Below, piece by piece: positions 9,035 to 19,700 of a stretch of 64,000 bases of DNA. The first letter of the stretch is position 1. Every line of letters begins with the position of its first letter. A model generated the notes under the pieces. The model was not told the DNA's origin. It worked only from the letters and a program-made list of their open reading frames with translations, and made no database searches. This DNA comes from CALKJP01 sp046299555. Lineage in GTDB: Bacteria; Bacteroidota; Bacteroidia; JACCXN01. The stretch lies in assembly GCA_046299555.1 (NCBI GenBank), contig JBKBHS010000002.1, positions 124,001-188,000 of the forward strand, read 5' to 3'. The translations under genes were made by a program, and so were the position numbers.

Positions 9035-11317
9035 TTGGTTCTAAAAAATAATTCAGTTATTGAACATGCCAAAAATGGGGCATCTGCGGTAAGGTTATAT
9101 CCCAATACTGATTTTAGCTATACGGGAGGTGTAATACAAGCTACAAACAGTCATTTTAAAAACAATCAAATAGCTGTTCGTTTTCATAAATTTCAAAACA
9201 CAAATCACCTTAATGGAACAAACATAAACAATATAAGCTATTTTACAAACTGTTCTTTCCAGACCACTCAACAGCTTCTCTTAGGAGTGCCCAATAGGTT
9301 TGCATGGATTACTGAAACAGATGGTATTCGGTTTAACGGTTGTGATTTTGAAAACACACAGCCTCAGTTGTTTTCCTTATCTAACTGGGGATTTGGAATT
9401 TATGTTTTAAACGCTACTCTTTTTGTAAATGCCCATTGCCAAATTTTCCCATGTAATACAAATTATGATCCAAGCACTTTTACAAATTTGCGTTTCGGAA
9501 TATATGTTATTAATAGTAATAGCCTCAAACCAGTAACCTGTAACAGAAGTAATTTTACCAATATTCATAGAAGTATTTACCTTGCTGCTGCTAATTTTAG
9601 TACGGTTACAGAAAATAATTTTCAAATATACAAAGCAGCATTGCCCAATTCAATTATTGATGCTTACGGTCTTTACCTGAATAATTGTACGGGATACAAA
9701 GTTGAAGCCAATAATTTTACCGACTATAACGATATCAATGTGTCCGGGCCTGCAAATACCTACGGAATAATTGTAAATAATTCAGGAGTAAGCGATAATG
9801 AAATTTATAGAAATACTTTCCATAATATTAAAATAGGGGGGCAGTCACAGCAAATTAACAGTTCCCCTTTAATTTATAATCCTTATCCAAACAATGTCGG
9901 TTTAGGCTGGAAATGCAATTACTTTTACGATGATGTTCATCAGGCAGATTTGTCTTATACTTCTGGACGAATTGCTTACCAACAAGGGTTTTGGTTAAAT
10001 ACAACAACACCGGCAGGTAACCGTTTTAGTCACAATACGTTCGACCCACAAAATGATTTTGCTACCAATAATAATGTTGCCCCTTTAAGTTATTATCACC
10101 ACTCAGATATTAATACAACTCCTCAATACTATAATTCAACGGTTATTTTACCAATAGATTGTCAAGTTATTTATAATCAAAATAATATAGCATCTTGTCC
10201 AAGTAAAATTAATGTATTAACAAAATCAGAGATATATAGTTTGATAGTACATTTAAGAAATCAAATAAATGAAAAGATTCAACATATTGACGGTGGTAAC
10301 ACTTTATCCCTTTTAAATGTTGTAAACAGCAATATCAACGCAGGAAATCTATATAATTTACTAATGCAGTATTCGCCCTATTTATCTCAAGAGGTATTAC
10401 TTGCATATATTGCTAAAACAGGGGTGCCTGCTGGACATCTTAAAAATATTTTGATTGCTAATTCACCTTTAACTCCAACTGTAAGAGAAGCGTACTCAAA
10501 TTTAGTTTTGCCACCAGGAATAAAAAATCAAATCCATTCAGTGCAATCAGGTGTTTCAGCTATGGAACTCTTGCAAAATGAAATTAACTATTTAGAAACG
10601 GAAAGAACATTCTATGTAGATGACTTAATTCGAGTTTATTTAAACGATACCGTAGTTATTAATCCCATTGATACTGTTATAGAGATTCTAAAAGAGGAAA
10701 ACAGACCGGACGCAAAAGATTTATTGTGTTTTGCTTACCAAATAAAAGTAGATTCTGCCAGTTTAGAAGCTACCAAACAGCAAATAATACAAGAACGCGG
10801 CTACGATAATTTTTGTAAAATACAGGAAATATTATGGGAACTCAGAAACGCCCCGTCTTCTTGTGTTCCCATAAAAACAGACTCTACAACAAAAGAAAGA
10901 GTAGAAACTATTGCCTATGACCCCGATGACCGAAAAAATTGTGTCAATATGGAAGCCTTACTGGATATGGCCTTTGCCTTATCTTTTGCTGAAATTATTG
11001 AACCTCTTGAACCTACTGGAAGTGGCCTCCGTTTGTCCAATCAGCAATCCAATATCCAACAAGAAAACATACAATTTATCAAAATATATCCTAATCCGGC
11101 AAATAGTAAATTGTTCATAGAGTTGCCATCAGCGTTAAATACAAATGTTGTTGTTCAAATATATAATCAAATAGGGCAGGAGGTATATAAAACTACATTT
11201 GCTTCGGATAATATATCTTCTATAGACGTTTCAAAATGGCAAAACGGAATATATCTGCTGCACATTTCCAATAGTGAAGAAATTATTTTTTTAGAAAAAA
11301 TTGTAATTCAAAACTAA
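9035..11317 (+). CDS. C-terminal fragment of the interrupted T9SS cargo protein (type A sorting domain)
   Basis: A 760-residue frame whose first possible start is a TTG at 9035; the homologous reading begins earlier, at 8987. Residues 1-330 show the repeated short beta strands and Asn ladders of a parallel beta-helix (NFTNIHRSIYL, NNCTGYKVEANNFTDYND, NEIYRNTFHNI). The middle is helical and unassigned. The end, from IYPNPANSKLFIELP to IVIQN, is a standard T9SS type A C-terminal domain. It has no signal peptide, so export would need readthrough of the upstream TGA. Confidence 0.6.
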   Translation: MVLKNNSVIEHAKNGASAVRLYPNTDFSYTGGVIQATNSHFKNNQIAVRFHKFQNTNHLNGTNINNISYFTNCSFQTTQQLLLGVPNRFAWITETDGIRFNGCDFENTQPQLFSLSNWGFGIYVLNATLFVNAHCQIFPCNTNYDPSTFTNLRFGIYVINSNSLKPVTCNRSNFTNIHRSIYLAAANFSTVTENNFQIYKAALPNSIIDAYGLYLNNCTGYKVEANNFTDYNDINVSGPANTYGIIVNNSGVSDNEIYRNTFHNIKIGGQSQQINSSPLIYNPYPNNVGLGWKCNYFYDDVHQADLSYTSGRIAYQQGFWLNTTTPAGNRFSHNTFDPQNDFATNNNVAPLSYYHHSDINTTPQYYNSTVILPIDCQVIYNQNNIASCPSKINVLTKSEIYSLIVHLRNQINEKIQHIDGGNTLSLLNVVNSNINAGNLYNLLMQYSPYLSQEVLLAYIAKTGVPAGHLKNILIANSPLTPTVREAYSNLVLPPGIKNQIHSVQSGVSAMELLQNEINYLETERTFYVDDLIRVYLNDTVVINPIDTVIEILKEENRPDAKDLLCFAYQIKVDSASLEATKQQIIQERGYDNFCKIQEILWELRNAPSSCVPIKTDSTTKERVETIAYDPDDRKNCVNMEALLDMAFALSFAEIIEPLEPTGSGLRLSNQQSNIQQENIQFIKIYPNPANSKLFIELPSALNTNVVVQIYNQIGQEVYKTTFASDNISSIDVSKWQNGIYLLHISNSEEIIFLEKIVIQN

Positions 11318-11379
11318 AATAAATCCTTTTAAATGCTTATTTAGGGTAAAGCATTTAGGCAATTTTAAACCTGAAAACA

Positions 11380-12090
11380 ATGATACGCGCCAAGAAAATA
11401 CTATTATCGGTAATAATTAGTTATGTAGGTTTCTGTACGTTAAGCAATGAGCTTAATGCACAAAATATTCATATTTTTAATATTGATACTATAAGCTATA
11501 AAGCTGATAGCTTAGGGGTTTACCCCGATACAACTATACATGTAAATATTGGAGACTCTGTGGTTATTTTTAATTATATTAGTAATAACTTGCCTTATAA
11601 TATTTGGTTACAGTCAATTTGTAATGTTTGGGATGGTAATCCTACCATTGCAACCTCTCCCTTATCTTACGGCTCTTGGGTTTGGTCTCACAAAATCCTT
11701 TCTCCACAACAATGGTTAACGCCAATAGGCGAAAGCATAGCCTACGAATGTATAGATTTTTTCGCCTCATACAATGAGGCGTATGGGATGAAATTGCGTT
11801 GTCAGATTATAACAAGCATACAAGAAGAACAGTTAGAAAAGAAGGCTATGCTTCTATTTCCAAATCCTACTTCAGGTAATGTTCTTATTCAACTAAACGA
11901 AAACATCAAATACAATTTATTAAGTGTTTTAGTATATGATATATCAGGGAAAGATGTTACGGCTAATGCATATTTTAATTTAACCAATATGCAACTTGAT
12001 GTTTCTACCTTAGAAAATGGGGTATATTTTGTTTGTATCTATTCAGATATGAATATTATAGGCCAAAGCAAAATAGTAATTAAAAAGTAA
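11380..12090 (+). CDS. small secreted protein with T9SS type A sorting domain
   Basis: 236 residues with a signal peptide (about 1-28, ending LNAQ). The middle, about 90 residues long, starts with TTIHVNIGDSVVIFNYISN, which has the look of a cupredoxin-like beta strand (HVNxGDSVxF). No copper ligands can be assigned with confidence, so the domain is left unnamed. The C-terminal 80 residues (LLFPNPTSGNVLIQL to KIVIKK) form a type A sorting domain. It is the second of three adjacent cargo genes, 62 nt after the interrupted gene and 5 nt before the next, so co-transcription with the next gene is likely. Confidence 0.7.
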   Translation: MIRAKKILLSVIISYVGFCTLSNELNAQNIHIFNIDTISYKADSLGVYPDTTIHVNIGDSVVIFNYISNNLPYNIWLQSICNVWDGNPTIATSPLSYGSWVWSHKILSPQQWLTPIGESIAYECIDFFASYNEAYGMKLRCQIITSIQEEQLEKKAMLLFPNPTSGNVLIQLNENIKYNLLSVLVYDISGKDVTANAYFNLTNMQLDVSTLENGVYFVCIYSDMNIIGQSKIVIKK

Positions 12091-12095
12091 AAACT

Positions 12096-13619
12096 ATGCG
12101 TACTCTAACCCTCCTTTTCTTGGTTATATTTCCCTTCACACCATCTTTATTGGCGCAAATTACTTTTGAGAAAAAAATACCTCACAACAATCTTTATACT
12201 GAAAAGGCGAATTCTGTTGTACAATTAGCTGACGGTGGTTTTGCCATTGCCGGAGTACAACATATATGGTTTTATGTTTCAAATGGCGTATATGTAAAAA
12301 CAGATTCATTGGGTAATGTAGAAGATAAAGTATATTATGGCACGATGAATCCGAATCCTGTTGCTGAAACATTTTGTAATTCTATATTAAAGCTTCCCGA
12401 TGAAAATTTATTGATGGCGGGAACCACATGGGATTATGGATTAACAGATTTTCAAGCTTTTTTAATGAAAGTAACTCCTCAGGGCGATACGCTTTGGAGA
12501 AAATACTATGGAGGGAATAAAAGAGATCTCTTTAACGATGTTGCTTTATGTTCAGATGGGGGCTATATAGCTGTTGGAGCAAGCAACTCGTGGAATCAAA
12601 CCAATTATATGGATGTATACATAGTAAAAACCGATTCTAATGGCGATACGCTTTGGACAAAGCATTGGGGACACCCCGACCCTTTAAATATTGAAAACGC
12701 TTTTGCTGTTATCGAATCTTACGATGGGGGTTATCTTATTACAGGTTCAGCAGAGGGTAATATACACCCTCAAGAAGATTTGTTTATTCAAAAAATAAGT
12801 GCAACAGGAGATTCGCTTTGGCTAAAATTTTATGAATTCTATCCTCCACAACCCCCAAATGCATCAGGTTCTAGAGGCTATGATTTAATAGAACACAATA
12901 CAAATATCTTTGTTGTAGGGTATGCCGCTCACCCTCAAATTGGTCTATTTTTACTATTGTTAAAAGTAGAGGATAATGGCAATCAACTAGGATTTAAAAC
13001 TTTTATGCCCGAACATGTTGAGTTTTTTGCAACAGGGCTATGTAAAATAAACAACACCTTTTATCTGGTTGCAAATGGTGCATACGAATTTAATTACAAT
13101 AATAACACTGAGTATTCTGGTTCTGTACGTATAATAGCATTTAATGAGGATTTGGACAGCCTTTGGAGAAGAGATTATAACATGAACCCATTCCCAAATT
13201 CTGCTAGTTTGGGTAATTCAATTAGTGCTTGTTCAGACGGAGGATTAATAGTTGCTGGATATACATTTAAAGAAAACGAACCAACGTATATTTACCTTAT
13301 AAAAACAGACTCTATGGGTTGCGTAAGTCCCGGCTGTCATTTACTTTCCGTTTCTGAAAATACAGATATGGATAATAGTAATTTTCATCTGTATCCTAAT
13401 CCTGCCCATTCATATATAACAATACAAACTGATATAGTAGGTTACAATCATATAGAATTCATTTTATATGATACCATGGGAAGACCTGTTATTACTGAGC
13501 AAAGTGCAGCTAATAACAGCAATGTTGATGTAAGTAAAATATCATCAGGAATTTACTTTTACACAATATCTCTTAATAATAGTTTCGTGCAATCTGGTAA
13601 ACTAGTTATTGCTAAGTAA
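12096..13619 (+). CDS. secreted beta-propeller-like protein with T9SS type A sorting domain
   Basis: 507 residues with signal peptide MRTLTLLFLVIFPFTPSLLA. Repeated blades follow: VQLADGGFAIAG, CSDGGYIAVGAS, SYDGGYLITGSAEG and ACSDGGLIVAGYTF, each followed by a strand with Lys-Thr-Asp-Ser and GDTLW. This is the pattern of delta-60-type repeat propellers common in Bacteroidota surface proteins. The last 85 residues (LYPNPAHSYITIQT to GKLVIAK) are the type A sorting domain. It follows the previous cargo gene by 5 nt. Its ligand or function is unknown. Confidence 0.75.
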   Translation: MRTLTLLFLVIFPFTPSLLAQITFEKKIPHNNLYTEKANSVVQLADGGFAIAGVQHIWFYVSNGVYVKTDSLGNVEDKVYYGTMNPNPVAETFCNSILKLPDENLLMAGTTWDYGLTDFQAFLMKVTPQGDTLWRKYYGGNKRDLFNDVALCSDGGYIAVGASNSWNQTNYMDVYIVKTDSNGDTLWTKHWGHPDPLNIENAFAVIESYDGGYLITGSAEGNIHPQEDLFIQKISATGDSLWLKFYEFYPPQPPNASGSRGYDLIEHNTNIFVVGYAAHPQIGLFLLLLKVEDNGNQLGFKTFMPEHVEFFATGLCKINNTFYLVANGAYEFNYNNNTEYSGSVRIIAFNEDLDSLWRRDYNMNPFPNSASLGNSISACSDGGLIVAGYTFKENEPTYIYLIKTDSMGCVSPGCHLLSVSENTDMDNSNFHLYPNPAHSYITIQTDIVGYNHIEFILYDTMGRPVITEQSAANNSNVDVSKISSGIYFYTISLNNSFVQSGKLVIAK

Positions 13620-13834
13620 ACACTTTAAAATTTTCTATTTAACATAATTATTAGCAGGATTTCAAGAGCGTTGGCAGGAAAGAAATGCGGGCTTGTGTTG
13701 GCGTGAATTGGTTTTTAGGCTGTAGCAGCCGTAATGCGAAAGCCGTTAAGAAAACCAAGAGAGCGTGGATAGCATATTTACTCATGCTATTTTATTGTTT
13801 TTTATTAGTATTCGTGATTGCTACGCAATTCTTT

Positions 13835-13889
13835 CTTGATTTTTTTTGGTTCTTTTTGCATCAAGGCAAAAACGAACAAATCAAACAAG
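13835..13889. repeat. imperfect inverted repeat (intergenic hairpin element)
   Basis: The left arm CTTGATTTTTTTTGGTTC followed by TTTTTGC pairs, with several mismatches, with the right arm GCAAAAACGAACAAATCAAACAAG around a loop ATCAAG. A similar arm sequence (TTACTTTCTTTT, GGCATGC, AAAAGAAAGTAA) occurs in the element at 54872-55012. It looks like a dispersed intergenic repeat family. Confidence 0.5.
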
Positions 13890-14332
13890 CCAGTGAACGC
13901 AGCATAGAAAAATGCGAAATAAAGCCTTATTAAGGCAAATAGCATTTTTTGTATGCAAGTGAACTACCACATAATTTTTTTTGAGCGAGGGCAAAAGAAT
14001 AAATTATTTAAAAAATAAAGGCATGTGCGGCTATTTACACATAATGGCTAATTATAGGACAAAATGATATACCGCTTAAAATCTAAACTTCCTGAGAAAT
14101 GCGTATTTTTAAATTTACGGAGAATTACCTTGAATATAAGAAATAAACGAAGTGATTCAGCGAAGCTAATTAAAAGAAGCGTTGGTATGTGTGTTCTATT
14201 TACCCGTCAGGGCGAAACGAAGTGGAGACATAATATTACATTATAGTTGACAAACGCGTTAAACACTTGAATAAATAACAAATGCGTTTTTTCCTATAAT
14301 TTATATTATGTTAAATAGAATTATTGTTTAAA

Positions 14333-14353
14333 AAGGCGTAATTACTACGCCTT
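14333..14353 (-). terminator. rho-independent terminator of rpoD
   Basis: AAGGCGTA (14333-14340) pairs perfectly with TACGCCTT (14346-14353) around a 5-nt loop. On the minus strand it is followed by a run of T, 8 nt after the rpoD stop. Confidence 0.85.
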
Positions 14354-14360
14354 CTCAATA

Positions 14361-15230
14361 TTAACCTAAATATGATTTAAGTAATTTACTTTTACTAGCA
14401 TGCTTTAATCTTCTTATTGCCTTTTCTTTAATTTGTCTTACTCGTTCACGAGTTAAGTCAAATTTTTCACCTATTTCTTCTAAAGTTAAAGGATGTTGAC
14501 CATTTAAACCAAAATACAAACGAACTACATCAGCTTCACGTGGCGATAATGTTTTTAAAGCTCTTTCAATTTCTTTACGTAACGATTCTTTGTAGAGTTC
14601 ATTTTCAGGACCCGGCAATGAATCGTTCGGTAAAACTTCATACATATTACTACTGTCATCATCACCTGAAACTAATGGTGCGTCCATTGAAACATGGCGA
14701 CCATTATTTTTCATAGCATCTTTTACGTCTTGTTCGCTCATTTCAAGCAAGTCAGCAATTTCTTTTGCACTTGGTTCTCTTTCAAACTCTTGTTCTAATT
14801 GTGAAAATGCTTTATTAATTTTATTAATTGAGCCAATTTTGTTTAATGGCAAACGAACTATGCGAGCTTGTTCTGCTAATGCTTGTAAAATGGATTGACG
14901 AATCCACCAAACAGCATAGGAAATAAATTTAAAACCACGCGTTTCATCAAATCTTTGAGCAGCTTTAATTAAACCAAGATTTCCTTCGTTTATTAAATCC
15001 GGTAAACTTAATCCTTGATTTTGGTATTGTTTTGAAACGGAAACAACAAATCGAAGATTTGCTTTTGTGAGTTTTTCCAGTGCTTCCTGATCTCCAGCTT
15101 TAATTCTTTTGGCCAGTTCTACTTCTTCATCAGCCGTAATCATAGAAACCTGACCAATTTCTTGTAGATACTTATCTAACGAAGCGGTTTCGCGATTCGT
15201 TATTTGTTTTGAAATTTTTAATTGCCTCAT
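14361..15230 (-). CDS. rpoD: primary RNA polymerase sigma factor (sigma-70, Bacteroidota type)
   Basis: 289 residues, the short form that lacks region 1.1 and the long non-conserved region, as in all Bacteroidota primary sigma factors. Region 1.2 is at the start (SLDKYLQEIGQVSMITADEE). Region 2 has NLRFVVSVSKQYQNQGLSLPDLI and the 2.3/2.4 segment FKFISYAVWWIRQSILQAL. Region 3 follows from about 140. Region 4 ends with the helix-turn-helix TLEEIGEKFDLTRERVRQIK. It is known to direct transcription from TTG/TAnnTTTG promoters like those marked in this window. It stands alone, divergent from metK, with its own terminator. Confidence 0.95.
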   Translation of the reverse strand: MRQLKISKQITNRETASLDKYLQEIGQVSMITADEEVELAKRIKAGDQEALEKLTKANLRFVVSVSKQYQNQGLSLPDLINEGNLGLIKAAQRFDETRGFKFISYAVWWIRQSILQALAEQARIVRLPLNKIGSINKINKAFSQLEQEFEREPSAKEIADLLEMSEQDVKDAMKNNGRHVSMDAPLVSGDDDSSNMYEVLPNDSLPGPENELYKESLRKEIERALKTLSPREADVVRLYFGLNGQHPLTLEEIGEKFDLTRERVRQIKEKAIRRLKHASKSKLLKSYLG

Positions 15231-15391
15231 ATTTTGCTTTTTAACAAATTGCTTTTACGTGATAATTTAAATTGTAGTTACATGTTTTTAAAAATTATTT
15301 TAATGATTTGAAAAAAATATTTTAGAAATATTCATTAAGTCTTTATTTTTACGCGCTTTATTTATTGATAATTAAATTTTAATTCTATATT

Positions 15392-16648
15392 ATGTCATAC
15401 TTATTTACTTCTGAATCAGTATCTGAAGGGCATCCTGATAAAATTGCCGATCAAATTTCAGATGCTTTAATTGATCATTTTTTAGCATTCGACCCTCAAT
15501 CTAAAGTTGCGTGCGAAACGTTGGTTACAACAGGTCAAGTTGTTTTAGCCGGTGAAGTAAAGTCTAAAACCTATTTAGATGTTCAGAACATTGCTCGAGA
15601 TGTAATTAAAAAGATTGGTTACACTAAAAGCGAATACATGTTTGAGGCAAATTCATGCGGAATTCTCTCGGCAATTCACGAACAAAGCCCTGATATTAAT
15701 CAAGGTGTAGAAAAAAAGAAAAAGGAAGAACAAGGAGCTGGCGACCAAGGAATGATGTTTGGATATGCTTGCAGAGAAACAGATAATTTTATGCCTCTTC
15801 CCTTGGAACTATCTCACTTACTTTTAAAAGAATTAGCAGCCATTCGCAAAGAAGGGAAATTAATGAAATACCTTCGTCCTGATGCTAAAAGTCAGGTTAC
15901 CATTGAGTATGATGATAATCATCAACCCATAAGAATTGATACGATTGTTGTATCAACTCAACATGATGAGTTTGATACAGAAGTTGAAATGCTAAAGAAA
16001 ATAAAATCGGATATTATTAATATTTTAATACCAAGAGTTAAGAAAAAATTACCGGCTCGTGTTCAGAAATTATTTACAGATAAAATTAAATATCATATTA
16101 ATCCAACTGGTAAATTCGTTATTGGTGGTCCGCATGGCGATACAGGATTAACCGGACGAAAAATAATAGTTGATACTTATGGAGGGAAAGGTGCGCATGG
16201 TGGTGGTGCATTTTCAGGAAAAGATCCATCAAAAGTTGACCGTTCTGCTGCTTATGCTACACGTCATATTGCAAAAAATATGGTAGCGGCAGGCATTTGC
16301 GATGAAGTATTAGTTCAAGTAGCTTATGCAATCGGAGTTGCTGAACCGGTTGGATTATATGTAAATACCTATGGTACTTCAAAAGTAAATATGACAGATG
16401 GTGAAATTGCCAGAAGAATTAACAAAATATTTGATTTACGTCCGTATGCCATTGAAAAACGCTTTAAACTTAGAACTCCTATTTATACTGAAACAGCTGC
16501 ATATGGTCATATGGGAAGAACTCCTGAAATAGTTGAGAAATTTTTTACTGATGGCTCAGGACATACTAAAAAAATGAAAGTAAAATTGTTTCCTTGGGAA
16601 GAATTAGATTATGTTGTTAAGCTTAAAAAAGAATTTTCAATAAAATAA
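15392..16648 (+). CDS. metK: S-adenosylmethionine synthetase
   Basis: MetK makes S-adenosylmethionine from methionine and ATP. The 418-residue protein has the start SESVSEGHPDKIADQISDA with catalytic His, the P-loop-like GAGDQGMMFGYA (about 125-136), GPHGDTGLTGRKIIVDTYGG and GGGAFSGKDPSKVDRSAAYA. It is about 30 residues longer than the E. coli enzyme, with extra charged stretches (KKKKEEQ before GAGDQG, and a segment around 170-215), as often seen in this phylum. No SAM riboswitch could be recognised in the 161-bp leader shared with rpoD. Confidence 0.96.
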   Translation: MSYLFTSESVSEGHPDKIADQISDALIDHFLAFDPQSKVACETLVTTGQVVLAGEVKSKTYLDVQNIARDVIKKIGYTKSEYMFEANSCGILSAIHEQSPDINQGVEKKKKEEQGAGDQGMMFGYACRETDNFMPLPLELSHLLLKELAAIRKEGKLMKYLRPDAKSQVTIEYDDNHQPIRIDTIVVSTQHDEFDTEVEMLKKIKSDIINILIPRVKKKLPARVQKLFTDKIKYHINPTGKFVIGGPHGDTGLTGRKIIVDTYGGKGAHGGGAFSGKDPSKVDRSAAYATRHIAKNMVAAGICDEVLVQVAYAIGVAEPVGLYVNTYGTSKVNMTDGEIARRINKIFDLRPYAIEKRFKLRTPIYTETAAYGHMGRTPEIVEKFFTDGSGHTKKMKVKLFPWEELDYVVKLKKEFSIK

Positions 16649-16670
16649 TAAAAAGTTAAAGCCTTGCTTA

Positions 16671-16700
16671 AAAAAGAGAAACCAAACGGTTTCTCTTTTT
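16671..16700. terminator. bidirectional terminator between metK and the type B T9SS gene
   Basis: AAAAAGAGAAACC and GGTTTCTCTTTTT form a 13-bp perfect stem with a 4-nt loop. A-run and T-run on the two sides let it serve both convergent genes. Confidence 0.9.
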
Positions 16701-16719
16701 CGTTTTATAGGATTAATTT

Positions 16720-19700
16720 TTATCGTAAAATATTTACCGTCCCTTTAATTTCATCTTTATCAATTGGTTTAAAAATAAAGTAATAAGTACCATCGGGATG
16801 ATTATCTCCATTCCAATCATTTTTATAATCTTCACTCTGATAGATTAAAATTCCCCAACGGTTATAAACTTCAAGTTTATTACCACTGCCATATAATCCT
16901 TCAATTATAAATAAATCATTTTTCCCATCGCCATTTGGAGAAAAAACATTGGGCACTTTTAATTCATTTCGAATTATTATTTCTAATGAAAATGTATCGA
17001 TACAACCGAAATTATTTGAAACTTCTAATAAAACATTATATGTACCGGATTGAGAATATTCATAAACCGGATTTTGCGATTGAGAAGTTGCTCCTGATTC
17101 AAAAGTCCAATTCCAATTATCAGCACCTATTGATTGATCGGTAAATTGAATTGTTTCATTTGGTTTTATAGGGTTATTAGGACTAAAGGTAAATTTTGCA
17201 TCAGGCTTATTAAACACCGTTATAAAATTATTAAGGGTGTCTGAAAATGTACATCCTTGTGGAGTTGTAACATAAATTATAACGGTGTAAATTCCATCAT
17301 TGCTGTATGTGTATGTATAATTGCTACCTCCCGAAATTACATTACTCGAATCACCAAAATTCCAAGCTATATTATAGTTTAATAAATTATTTGCATTAAA
17401 CGTTACAGATAATGGTTCACAACCTTGATTGGTATTGGTTGTAACTTGAAATATGGGTACGGTATCTACTACAATGCTTTGCTGCAAGGTAATTGGAGAG
17501 CTGCCACAACCATCACTTACCGTTACTGAATAAGTTGTAGTAGTTGATGGCGTTGCAACAGCAGTTTGATTATTAGAAGTAACTCCTGTCCATGCGTACG
17601 AATAATTGCCATCTCCACCATTTGCAACTACTGTTAGTAAAACTGAATTTCCGGGACAAATGGTGTCATTATTAGTAGTTAACGCTGCTGACAATGGCGG
17701 ATTTACTGTAATTATTACTGTATCCGGTATTGCAGCACATCCTAATGCATCAGTACCATTTACAATATAAGTTGTGGTACTTGTTGGTGAAACAATATGT
17801 GGCCCTGCTCCGGTTTGTCCGCTACTCCAATTAAATGAATATGGCCCCCCTCCTCCACCGCTGGCAGTTGCGCTTATACTTGTTGATTGACCATTACATA
17901 TGGTATCATTATTTCCGGCATTTATAATTGCGCTTGGGTTTATTGTAACAGTAACTGAATCAGTACCTGAACAACTTCCATTGGATACAGTTACATAATA
18001 TGTTGTTGTTACTAAAGGTGTGGCAACAGTGCTTGAAGTATTAGAAGAACTTAATGTGGACGAAGGCGACCAATTGTAGGAAGTAGCTCCCGATACAGAA
18101 GCATTTAAAGTTATACTTGCTCCCTGACAAATTGTTGTATCGTTTGTAAGATTGATAGATAAATTATTACCAACTGTAACAATAACAGAATCAGAAGCTG
18201 AACAGCCGTTAGCATCGGTTACGGTTACATAGTAAGTAGTAGTATTAGTTGGCGATGCTATCGGATTAGAAATATTAGTGGCTGATAAACCTGTTGCCGG
18301 ACTCCATATATATGATACTCCACCTGTTGCATTGAGTTGAGTACTACCTCCGGGGCAAATGGTAACATTATTTCCGGCATCAGCATTTACTGAGGATGAA
18401 ACAGTAATAGTTACGGTATCGCGATAAGTCCCCGGACAAGTACCTACATAATAAGTGGTAGTAGAATTTAAAACAGGTGTTGTAAATGTAATTCCGGTTG
18501 CAACAGGAGAACCACCAACGGGATTAGAATACCAATTAATAACTGTTCCGCTAGGTAATGTACCTGTAACATTAGCCGTTAAAGTAACTGCAACTCCTCC
18601 ACAAATAGTAGTATCGTTTGCAGAGATGGCAAAAATTGGTTCAAAAGGAGTAGTTATTAAACCGGCTCCTCCTCTTGTAGCTCCATTAGGTGTAAATTCT
18701 GTTAAAGCGGCAGAATTGGTAGTACCATTATCGCCACCATTAACTTGAGGAGTTATTAGCGAATTAGAAATAGCTACATATCCACCGCCTCCACCACCTC
18801 CAGGCCCTTCAGCTTCATTAATAGGATTAAGAGGATTCCAAAATGTTCCAGGTGTTAATAATTGATTTCCGCCATTTCCACCATTAGCTTGTACAGAAAT
18901 TCCGGATACATTTCCTACACTTCTAATTAAAATGGTTCCTCCCGCACCACCTCCACCGGCACCATCTTTTCCGGAATAATTGGTAGTAGGTGGTGTACCA
19001 GCTGCATTTGCGCCATTTGCACCGTTTGAAATTATTTGTCCGGCACCACTTACCGTTCCATAAGAAACTAAATAAATTAAGCCACCGCCATTACCACCTG
19101 CACCACCAAAGTTATTATCTTGATCTCCGGCACCACCGCCACCTCCTAAAAATAATCTTCCGGTACTGTAATCTAAAGGTCTTCCACCCCATCCGCCACC
19201 ATTATGCCTGTTGTTTCCACCCCAAACTGAATTTCCGGGACCAACCGTTAAAGCGTTTTGATTAGTTGCAGACCAACAATAGCCTCCCCTCCCACCTCCG
19301 CTTGATGTTGATGTTGCAAATCCGGTATATTCTAAATTCCAAGCTTGTGCCCAATTTGCCACAGCTAAGCTTGGATTACCTTTGCCTGTCCACGTACCCA
19401 AGCCTGCATTAGCTCCGCCACCTCCTCCTGCAGTCCATTGTTGACCACCGCCTCCACCATTAGCAGGAGCTCCTTTTCCATATCTTCCACCATATACATC
19501 ATAATCGGCTTGAAAACCTCCAATACTTTCACCTTTTTCAGCGCCTCGTGTAGGATTATTAGATGCAACTTCTGTAGTTCCACCGTAATCGGTTACAGCA
19601 TCAAGAACTCCTCCTCTAAAACCTAATGCACTGGCATTAATTGAACCTCCTGAGTTAATGATGGTATTGCCTAAAACTTCAATTGCAATTACTCCCCCGG

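Larger units (their letters stand above)
7352..11317 (+). pseudogene. large T9SS cargo protein gene interrupted by an in-frame TGA
   Basis: Two open frames (7352-8986 and 9035-11317) lie in the same reading frame and are separated by one TGA at 8984-8986. After the TGA the frame stays open (DPTKPQLPASSSKQGWLVLK) and joins the second part without a shift. The context GVQIY-stop-DP suggests that TGG (Trp) became TGA. Joined, the product would be about 1321 residues: signal peptide, beta-propeller-like part, beta-helix part and a type A sorting domain. Only the C-terminal part has the sorting domain and only the N-terminal part has the signal peptide, so neither half should reach the surface alone. 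A sequencing error is also possible. Confidence 0.7.
13620..14360. other. 741-bp intergenic stretch with hairpin repeats, no credible gene
   Basis: Frames of 82 and 60 codons here have no family signature. The first (13685-13933) runs across an imperfect palindrome. Visible structure: GGTTTT near 13710 paired with AAAACC near 13760 around a GGCTGTAGCAGCC stem; the long inverted repeat at 13835-13889; and the rpoD terminator at the right end. The rest is AT-rich without recognisable signals. Confidence 0.55.

Noticed and set aside
13685..13933. 82-codon frame in the gap before rpoD
   Set aside because: It crosses an imperfect inverted repeat, has no family signal, and its hydrophobic part is encoded by the T-rich arm.
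15231..15391. SAM riboswitch before metK
   Set aside because: No conserved SAM riboswitch core or terminator-like alternative fold could be recognised in the AT-rich leader.
18990..19265. 91-codon plus-strand frame rich in His, Leu and Arg
   Set aside because: Antisense of the glycine-rich part of the type B T9SS gene; the composition is a by-product of Gly codons.
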